Shown: piece after piece, positions 44,261 to 51,129 of the stretch | Position numbering within the stretch: the first letter of the stretch is position 1 | How the letters are laid out: each line of letters opens with the position of its first letter | NCBI GenBank assembly: GCA_041906145.1 | Contig: JAYRJU010000007.1 | Location: forward strand, 122,888-186,887 | DNA: 64,000 nt | Reading direction: 5' to 3' | From: SHVO01 sp041906145 | GTDB lineage: Bacteria > Pseudomonadota > Alphaproteobacteria > Rhodospirillales > Rhodospirillaceae | Notes under the pieces: model-generated | Told to the model about the DNA's origin: nothing | Seen by the model: the letters and a program-made list of their open reading frames with translations, nothing else | Database searches by the model: none | Translations under genes and position numbers: made by a program

Positions 44261-47170
44261 ATGACTCAAACAAACAGTAATTCACTCGGTCGTGCGAAGG
44301 TCTGGGCGTTCTCGACGGTAAGCGCCGTTGCGATCGCGGCCGGGGCAATAACCGAAGCGAGGGCGCAAGCCGCTCCGCCGGCTTCGCTAGACGAAATCGT
44401 CGTCACCGGTTCGCGCATCGTTCGCGATGGGTACGAAGCCCCGACGCCGGTGTCGGTGCTCGGCGCAGAAGAACTCGATTCATTGAATGCCGTGAACATC
44501 GCCGACGCGGTGAACATTCTTCCCGGGTTCTCCGGGTCCGTGAACCCGCGTTCCTCGAACGGCAACCTGTCCTCCGGTGCCACCGGCGTCAGCCAGCTGA
44601 ACCTGCGCGGGATGGGCACCAACCGCACGCTGATCCTGCTCGACGGTCAGCGCTACATCAATTCGGCGATCACGTCCGGCGGCTCCGCGCCTGACATCAA
44701 CTCGTTTCCAAACGCGCTGATCGAGCGCGTCGACGTCGTGACGGGCGGCGCCAGCGCCGCTTACGGGTCCGACGCGCTTTCGGGCGTTGTCAACTTCGTG
44801 CTTGACCGTGACTTCACCGGCATCAAGGGGGAATTCCAGGCCGGTATGACGAAGTACCGCGACGACAAGAATTACAGCGGCCAATTGACTTACGGCACCC
44901 CGTTCGCGAACGGACGCGGCCACCTGCTGGCTTCGGTCGAGCATAGCCACAATGACGGCGTCAGTGGTGCGGGCGGCCGTCCATGGGCCGAGTTACCGGC
45001 CGCGGTCATGGTCAATCCCGCCTACGGGACGACCGCCGGCAAGACTACCAGCGTGCCGCAATACCTCGTCGCACGGAACGTCGGCCTGTCGGCGGGAACG
45101 CCGGGCGGCATCATCACCACAAGCCCGCTGCGTGGGATTTACTTCGGCCCCGCCGGCACCGTGCAGTGTTGCTTCGACTTCGGCGTCAACGTCGGCAACA
45201 ACCTGGCGCAAGGCGGCGATTGGGAATACTCGCGCATCGAAAACGGCATCGACATCGCCGGCATGATCAATCGGTACGTCGCGTACGTACGTACCAGCTA
45301 TGACGTGAGCGACAACGTTACCGCCTTCGTCGATGCGCAGTGGTCGAACTCGCATACCGTGAATACGGCAAATCCGAACCGCCGTCTTGGCAACATGGTT
45401 ATCCAGATCGATAACGCCTTTATTCCCGATTCTGTGCGTGCCCAAGCGCTCGCGTTGGGCCTCACCCGCTTTAACATGGGCAGCACCAACGTCGACATGA
45501 TGCGGTTCCGCGGCGACTATCGCCGCACGGTGCGCCGGGTATCGGGTGGCCTTGACGGCGCTTTCGAAGCCGCAGACACAGAGTGGACCTGGAACGCATA
45601 TATCCAGCACAGCCAAACCGGCCTGTCGCCGCGCACCTATAACAACGGGTGGACCCCCGGTTACCTACGGGCGCTCGACTCCGTCCTGGTTAACGGCGCG
45701 CCTGTCTGCCGTGTGAATGCTGACGCGAATGCTGCCAACAACGACCCCGCGTGCGTGGCGTACAATCCATTCGGTATCGGCGTGAATGACGCCAAGGCTA
45801 TCGCGTACGTGAACGGCGTGTCCTACCGCTACGAATCGCTGAAGCAAAACGTCGCGGCATTCAACGTTAACGGCGAGCCGTTCGAACTTTGGGCGGGGCC
45901 GGTTTCATTGGCCTTCGGTGTCGAACACCGCACCGAAAGCGTCGACGGCATCGCGACGACGCGCGACGAAAATACCGAATACTTTGCGGGTAACTACAAA
46001 GCCAGTATGGGTAAGTTCAACGTCACGGAAGGTTTCGTTGAGACCGTCGTCCCGCTGGCACGCGATGAGTCTTGGGCTCAAGAACTCGATCTCAACGCCG
46101 CCGTGCGCGCGACCAGCTACTCGACGTCCGGCTATGTGACGACGTGGAAGGCGGGTTTGACGTGGCGCCCGATCGACGATCTGCGGTTCCGCTTCACCCG
46201 TTCGCGCGATATCCGTGCTCCGAGCTTGGGCGAACTGTTCACGGCCGGTCAGACCGGATCCGGGACGCCCGTGTTCGATCCTTTCTTGAACTCGAACAAT
46301 CCGGCGACCTTTACGCTGACGCGCGGCAACCCCGCGCTGCAGCCGGAAAAGGCCGACACCACAGGGATTGGTGTGGTAATGGCGCCGAGCTTCCTGCCGG
46401 GGTTCCAGGCATCGGTCGACTTCTACAACATCGACGTCAAAGGCACGGTACAATCGCCGAGCTCTCAGACCGTCATCGACCTCTGCTACCAGGGCAACAC
46501 CGCGCTTTGCTCGCGTATCGAACGCGATCCGAACACAGGACTGATCTTCCTGGTCGTCACGCAGCCTGAAAACCTGATCGGTCAGAAGGCAAACGGCATC
46601 GACTTCGAAGCCAGCTACCGCATTCAACTGGCGGACATCGTTGAATCGTGGGGCGGCGAGATCGCGATCCGTGCGATGGGCAGCCGCGTGCTGACCCTGA
46701 ATACGACCGATACGAACGGCATCACCTATGACGGTGTCGGCGTCGTCGGCGGATGGGGCGGAATCCCGCCGTTCAGCGGTAAGCTAGACGCGCCGAAATT
46801 CCGCGGCAACATGTCGATCTCGTATAACGGCGATCCGATTACCCTGCGCGCGACTGTCCGGTACACCGCCGCCGGCGTGTACGGTAACGGCTTCATCGAG
46901 TGCACGACAGGCTGCCCAGTTTCGACCGGAGCCGCGCCAACATTCGGAGGCAATCATATCGACAGCATGACGACAATCGATCTCGCCGGCACGTACAAGC
47001 CGTTCGAGGACCAAGAGGTCGAATTGTTCGGAACAGTCGAAAATCTGACAAATGCTCAGCCGCCAATTATCGGGGGAAGCCGCGGCTCAACATACTGGTC
47101 GGGGCAGGGCAACGCGCAGTACGATCGCCTAGGGCGTCAATACCGGATCGGTATGCGCTTCCAGTTTTAG
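44261..47170 (+). CDS. TonB-dependent receptor 3 of five
   Basis: The 969-residue receptor begins MTQTNSNSLGRAKVW with a signal peptide to about ARAQA. AAAAGGAG precedes ATG 44261; the frame upstream to 44222 is excluded. It has a TonB-box-like segment, plug (NLRGMGTNRTLILLDGQR, SYGSDALSG-type core), barrel and RIGMRFQF end. Cys pairs (QCCFDF, VCR…ACV, DLCYQGN…LCS, ECTTGCP) match TBDR1/2. By eye closest to TBDR1 and TBDR2. Substrate unknown. Confidence 0.92.
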   Translation: MTQTNSNSLGRAKVWAFSTVSAVAIAAGAITEARAQAAPPASLDEIVVTGSRIVRDGYEAPTPVSVLGAEELDSLNAVNIADAVNILPGFSGSVNPRSSNGNLSSGATGVSQLNLRGMGTNRTLILLDGQRYINSAITSGGSAPDINSFPNALIERVDVVTGGASAAYGSDALSGVVNFVLDRDFTGIKGEFQAGMTKYRDDKNYSGQLTYGTPFANGRGHLLASVEHSHNDGVSGAGGRPWAELPAAVMVNPAYGTTAGKTTSVPQYLVARNVGLSAGTPGGIITTSPLRGIYFGPAGTVQCCFDFGVNVGNNLAQGGDWEYSRIENGIDIAGMINRYVAYVRTSYDVSDNVTAFVDAQWSNSHTVNTANPNRRLGNMVIQIDNAFIPDSVRAQALALGLTRFNMGSTNVDMMRFRGDYRRTVRRVSGGLDGAFEAADTEWTWNAYIQHSQTGLSPRTYNNGWTPGYLRALDSVLVNGAPVCRVNADANAANNDPACVAYNPFGIGVNDAKAIAYVNGVSYRYESLKQNVAAFNVNGEPFELWAGPVSLAFGVEHRTESVDGIATTRDENTEYFAGNYKASMGKFNVTEGFVETVVPLARDESWAQELDLNAAVRATSYSTSGYVTTWKAGLTWRPIDDLRFRFTRSRDIRAPSLGELFTAGQTGSGTPVFDPFLNSNNPATFTLTRGNPALQPEKADTTGIGVVMAPSFLPGFQASVDFYNIDVKGTVQSPSSQTVIDLCYQGNTALCSRIERDPNTGLIFLVVTQPENLIGQKANGIDFEASYRIQLADIVESWGGEIAIRAMGSRVLTLNTTDTNGITYDGVGVVGGWGGIPPFSGKLDAPKFRGNMSISYNGDPITLRATVRYTAAGVYGNGFIECTTGCPVSTGAAPTFGGNHIDSMTTIDLAGTYKPFEDQEVELFGTVENLTNAQPPIIGGSRGSTYWSGQGNAQYDRLGRQYRIGMRFQF

Positions 47171-47222
47171 TATCGCGAGCGGGATCCGACGACGTTTCGA
47201 GAGAGAGATCGTCCAATGAAGT

Positions 47223-47261
47223 GAAGGCGGGACCGATAAAATCGGTTCCGCCTTCATTTTT
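47223..47261 (+). terminator. Intrinsic terminator of TBDR3
   Basis: A 15-bp stem (GAAGGCGGGACCGAT with ATCGGTTCCGCCTTC, one G-U) and 3-nt loop are followed by ATTTTT. Confidence 0.88.
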
Positions 47262-47496
47262 CAGAAACGCCTGACAATCTGGGAGCGTGAATTCACGTGC
47301 TTAATTTGTAACTAAAGACATATTCGTGTGTTGCCTGGAGCACACATCTCTAAACATAACGAACGAGGAAAGGCGTGCCCGGGTGGCGGCGGCTTTTCAG
47401 CTCCGGCTTAATTTTTTCAGCAAAATCGCATGATTCTGCGAACGAATGCCCGGTATTCATTTTCATTAGTATTAGTCGAGAGTAGTTGTCAGGTGT

Positions 47497-47550
47497 AGGG
47501 GTTTCCTTTAAGGGGCTCGCGCAAGTGCCTCCCCCAGGCACGAAGGGAGC
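47497..47550 (+). promoter_or_regulatory. TBDR leader element 4
   Basis: CCTTTAAGGGG (47505–47515), a 6-bp hairpin GTGCCT-CCCCC-AGGCAC (47525–47541), then GGGAG (47545–47549), 59 nt before the start codon. The five-C loop could pair with the upstream GGGG run. Confidence 0.5.
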
Positions 47551-47608
47551 CGGCGTCTCGATCGCGCCAGACACCACCAACATTGATTTCTCGAAGGGTA
47601 TTTCTTTC

Positions 47609-50509
47609 ATGACCGTATCTTTGACGGCGCGCATTAAGGCGCGCTCGTTCGCTACGACTTCGGCCGTCGCTCTTATTGTGGGCTCGATGGCTGCCCCGGC
47701 GTCCGCGCAGCAGACGGCGCAGGAACCGGCCGCCGTTGACGAAATCGTCGTCACCGGTTCGCGCATCGTGCGCGACGGTTACCAGGCTCCGACCCCCGTG
47801 TCGGTCCTCGGTTCCGAAGAACTTGATGCCATGAACGCCGTCAACATCGCCGACGCGGTGAACACGCTGCCGGCCTTCACGCAATCGGCCTCGACCCGTT
47901 CGGCGAACGGCAACCTGTCGTCGGGCGCCACCGGCGTCAGCCAGCTGAACCTGCGCGGCATGGGCACCAACCGCACCCTGATCCTGCTCGACGGCCAGCG
48001 TGTCATCAACTCGGCGCTCACCTCGGGCAACTCGGCCCCGGACATCAACCAGTTCCCGAACGCGCTGATCGAGCGCGTGGACGTCGTCACTGGCGGCGCT
48101 TCGGCCGCTTATGGCTCCGACGCGCTCTCGGGCGTCGTGAACTTCGTCCTCGACAAAGACTTCACCGGTATCAAGGGTGAAATCCAGGGCGGTATGACCA
48201 AGTACCGCGACGACAAGAACTACAGCGCTTCTTTGACCTATGGTACGCCGTTCGCGAACGGCCGCGGTCACTTCCTGTTCTCGGGCGAGCACAGCCATAA
48301 CGACGGCATCAGCGGCACCGGTGGCCGCCCGTGGAGCGATCTCCCGGCCGCGATCACCTTCACCCCGGAATTCCTGGCGGGTGTGCCGGGCGCACCGCAG
48401 CACTACGTCGCGCGTAACGTCGGTCTCATCAACGGTACGCCGGGCGGCATCATCACCGCCGGCCCGCTCAAAGGCATCTATTTCGGCCCAGCCGGCGTCA
48501 TGCTGAGCGGCTACAACTTCGGCACCAGCCTGCAAAACAACTTTCAGCTGGGCGGCGACTGGGAATACTCGCGTATTGAAAATGGCCTCGACCTCAACGG
48601 CCGTCTCAACCGCTATGTTACATTCACCCGTCTTAGCTACGACGTCACCGACAACGTGTCGGCCTTCGTCCAGGCTTCGTGGGCGAATTCGCACGCACTC
48701 AACACCGCGAACCCTAACCGCCGTCTCGGCAACAACACCATCCGTGTGGACAACGCTTTCATGCCGGCCTCGCTGCGTACGCAGATGCAGGCGCTGGGCC
48801 TGACGACGTTCACGATGGGCTCGACGCATGCCGATATGGGCCGCTTCGTCGGTGACTATCATCGCACGACACGCACAGTCTCCGGCGGCCTCGACGGTGC
48901 GTTCAGCATGGCGGAAACCGAGTGGACCTGGAACGCTTACGCCCAGCACAGCCAGACCGGATTGTCGCCACGTACGCGCAACAACGGTTGGACGCCCGGA
49001 TACCTTCGCGCGCTTGACTCGGTCATCTTCAACGGTGCCCCGGCATGCCGCGTGAACACTGACTCCGTCACCACGAACGACGATCCGGATTGCGTGCCGT
49101 ACAATCCATTCGGCATCGGCGTGAATGACGCGAAGGCCCTGGCTTACTCGACGGGTACTTCCTACCGTTATGAGTCGCTGAAACAGGACGTCGCTGCGTT
49201 CAGCATGAACGGCGAGCCGGTGGAACTGTGGGCCGGTCCGGTCTCGGTTGCCCTCGGCATTGAACACCGCAAGGAAAGCGTGTCGGGTATTGCCTCTGCC
49301 CGTGACGAAGCGACCCAATACTTCGCCGGTAACTACAAGGCGAGCACGGGCAAGTTCAACGTCACGGAAGGATTCATTGAAACCCTCGTGCCGCTGGCTC
49401 GCGACGAATCTTGGGCCCAGGAACTCGACCTGAACGCCGCGGTCCGCGCCACCGACTACTCGACCTCGGGCTACGTGACGACCTGGAAGGTAGGCATGAC
49501 CTGGACGCCGACGTCGGACATCCGCTTCCGCGCGACCCGTTCGCGTGACATTCGCGCGCCGAACCTCGGCGAACTGTTCACGGCCGGCCAGACCGGTTCG
49601 GGTGCGGTGCTCACCGATCCGTTCCGCGGCAACACGCAGGTTCCGAACTCGTTCTCGCTCACCCGCGGCAACGCGAACCTGAAGCCGGAAAAGGCCGACA
49701 CCACAGGCGTGGGCGTCGTCATTGCTCCGTCGTGGTTCGAAGGCTTCCAGGCCTCGGTTGACTACTACAACATCAACGTGAAGGGCACGGTGCAGGCCCC
49801 GACGTCGCAACAGGTCATCGACCTCTGCTTCGGCGGCAACACAATCCTCTGCAACGCGATTCAGCGTGATGCGGCTGGCCTCATCTTCCTGGTTGTCACG
49901 CAGCCGGAAAACCTCCTGGGTCAGAAGGCCGACGGTCTCGATTTCGAAACCAGCTATCGCTTCCGCCTCTCGGACATCAGCGAAAGCATGGACGGCGAGA
50001 TCGCCATCCGCGCCATGGGCAGCTACGTCCTTGGCTTGAAGACCACGGACATCGACGGCCGCGTTTATAACGGCGCCGGCGTTGTTGGCGGTTGGGGCGG
50101 CATCGCGCCGTTCAGCGGCAAACTGACGGCTCCCGAGTTCCGCGGTAACGTGTCGGTCAGCTACAACGCCGACCCGATCACGCTGCGTCTCACGACCCGT
50201 TACGTTGGTCCGGGTGTGTATGGTAACGGCTTCATCGAGTGCACCACGGGTTGCCCGGCGCCAACGACCTTCGCGCCGACGATCCAGAACAACCACATCG
50301 ATTCCATGACCACGTTCGATATCTCGGGCAGCTACAAGCCGCTCGCGGAACAGAACGTGGAGCTGTTCATGACGATCGAAAACCTGACGAACGCGCAGCC
50401 CCCGATCATCGGCGGCAGCCGTGGTTCGGCGCACTGGTCCGGTCAGGGTAACTCCGACTACGACCGTATCGGCCGTCAGTACCGCGTTGGTATGCGCTTC
50501 CAGTTCTAA
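47609..50509 (+). CDS. TonB-dependent receptor 4 of five
   Basis: The 966-residue receptor starts MTVSLTARIKARSFATTS at 47609 (AAGGG ribosome site); the frame is open to 47486 but that part covers the leader and is excluded. It has the same TonB-box-like segment, plug and barrel (ending RVGMRFQF) as TBDR1–3. The QCC pair is missing in the equivalent loop (VMLSGYNFG). Codon use is markedly more biased to C/G-ending codons than TBDR1. Substrate unknown. Confidence 0.92.
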   Translation: MTVSLTARIKARSFATTSAVALIVGSMAAPASAQQTAQEPAAVDEIVVTGSRIVRDGYQAPTPVSVLGSEELDAMNAVNIADAVNTLPAFTQSASTRSANGNLSSGATGVSQLNLRGMGTNRTLILLDGQRVINSALTSGNSAPDINQFPNALIERVDVVTGGASAAYGSDALSGVVNFVLDKDFTGIKGEIQGGMTKYRDDKNYSASLTYGTPFANGRGHFLFSGEHSHNDGISGTGGRPWSDLPAAITFTPEFLAGVPGAPQHYVARNVGLINGTPGGIITAGPLKGIYFGPAGVMLSGYNFGTSLQNNFQLGGDWEYSRIENGLDLNGRLNRYVTFTRLSYDVTDNVSAFVQASWANSHALNTANPNRRLGNNTIRVDNAFMPASLRTQMQALGLTTFTMGSTHADMGRFVGDYHRTTRTVSGGLDGAFSMAETEWTWNAYAQHSQTGLSPRTRNNGWTPGYLRALDSVIFNGAPACRVNTDSVTTNDDPDCVPYNPFGIGVNDAKALAYSTGTSYRYESLKQDVAAFSMNGEPVELWAGPVSVALGIEHRKESVSGIASARDEATQYFAGNYKASTGKFNVTEGFIETLVPLARDESWAQELDLNAAVRATDYSTSGYVTTWKVGMTWTPTSDIRFRATRSRDIRAPNLGELFTAGQTGSGAVLTDPFRGNTQVPNSFSLTRGNANLKPEKADTTGVGVVIAPSWFEGFQASVDYYNINVKGTVQAPTSQQVIDLCFGGNTILCNAIQRDAAGLIFLVVTQPENLLGQKADGLDFETSYRFRLSDISESMDGEIAIRAMGSYVLGLKTTDIDGRVYNGAGVVGGWGGIAPFSGKLTAPEFRGNVSVSYNADPITLRLTTRYVGPGVYGNGFIECTTGCPAPTTFAPTIQNNHIDSMTTFDISGSYKPLAEQNVELFMTIENLTNAQPPIIGGSRGSAHWSGQGNSDYDRIGRQYRVGMRFQF

Positions 50510-50535
50510 TCGAACGAGCGTTTGAGACCGGAAGG

Positions 50536-50566
50536 GGCGGGGCCAGGCAACTGGCTCCGCCTTTTT
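50536..50566 (+). terminator. Intrinsic terminator of TBDR4
   Basis: GGCGGGGCCAG pairs with CTGGCTCCGCC (11 bp, GCAA loop), followed by TTTTT. Confidence 0.92.
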
Positions 50567-50681
50567 ATTTTCGGCAATTTTTAGCCGATCGGTTTCCCTT
50601 TATTGGCAAAAATCCGCTCAGGGAAAGAGACCGCTTTTCGTGGTAATCTAAAAACTCCTTTAATTTAAACGCCTTAGGACT

Positions 50682-50695
50682 TTGACCCGCGTCAA
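50682..50695. promoter_or_regulatory. FixK/FNR-like palindrome
   Basis: TTGACCCGCGTCAA fits TTG(A/C)-N6-(T/G)CAA. It lies 7 nt before the sigma-54-like promoter, so it could modulate that promoter. Window-wide specificity of the motif was not counted. Confidence 0.5.
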
Positions 50696-50702
50696 GGCGA
50701 GC

Positions 50703-50717
50703 TGGCACAGCGCTTGC
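50703..50717 (+). promoter_or_regulatory. Sigma-54-like promoter
   Basis: TGGCAC (50703–50708) and TTGC (50714–50717) place GG and GC exactly 10 nt apart, as in −24/−12 promoters. It would transcribe toward TBDR5, 410 nt downstream. Confidence 0.5.
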
Positions 50718-50844
50718 CATTAAAGCGCCGCTGGGAGGACGTCACTTCGTGCCTATGTCGCGTCGCGCGAGGGTTGGTACTCCGGACGCTCCACATCCCT
50801 AGGGCTACCTCAGCGCAACACACCCGTTGGCGCGGACGTGTCTC

Positions 50845-50944
50845 TGTTACAATTCTTATTAATTTACAATAGGTTGTGCAGTGTGTCGCGCAGAGCACAC
50901 TCGCGCGCATAAAGCATGTGCGCCAACCTGTGGATATTGTAACA
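50845..50944. repeat. Inverted pair TGTTACAAT/ATTGTAACA
   Basis: Nine-base arms at 50845–50853 and 50936–50944. The core resembles the TBDR2 operator candidate. The 82-nt spacer means either a looped operator or coincidence. Confidence 0.35.
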
Positions 50945-50978
50945 CCCCCGAAAAGCACGTAATCACCACTCCGCGAGT

Positions 50979-51036
50979 GCCCTGGTAACAAGGGCCTCCA
51001 GGGAAAGCGTGAGCCCGATGGGCTCACGAGGGAGAC
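50979..51036 (+). promoter_or_regulatory. TBDR leader element 5
   Basis: A hairpin GCCCT/AGGGC (50979–50995), GGGAAA (51001–51006), a 9-bp hairpin CGTGAGCCC/GGGCTCACG with GAT loop (51008–51028), then GGGAGA (51030–51035), 94 nt before the start codon. CCCTGG (50980–50985) can alternatively pair with CCAGGG (50998–51003), masking the first box. Confidence 0.6.
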
Positions 51037-51129
51037 TTAGCTCAGCAAATGCCGTGTGCCGACAGTAAGCGCAGTTCCGCGCTCAACGCCGCTGCACCCG
51101 ACACTGCACAAACCTCATGAAGGGAATCT

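Larger units (their letters stand above)
47171..47608 (+). other. 438-bp region between TBDR3 and TBDR4
   Basis: It holds the TBDR3 terminator (47223) and the TBDR4 leader (47497–47550), plus a TTTGTAAC half-site at about 47305. The AT-rich middle shows no gene. Confidence 0.6.
50510..51129 (+). other. 620-bp region between TBDR4 and TBDR5
   Basis: The longest gap of the array. It contains the TBDR4 terminator (50536), a FixK/FNR-like palindrome (50682–50695), a sigma-54-like promoter (50703–50717), a 9-bp inverted pair (50845–50853/50936–50944) and the TBDR5 leader (50979–51036). No gene is supported. Confidence 0.7.

Noticed and set aside
47486..47608. Longer N-terminus for TBDR4
   Set aside because: It would cover the leader element and precedes the signal peptide; ATG 47609 gives a normal export signal.
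47489..50434. Very long antisense open frame (981 codons) across TBDR4, with similar ones across TBDR5, the PBP gene and ppiD
   Set aside because: High-GC codon bias in the sense gene leaves the antisense frame open; there is no ribosome site or family similarity.
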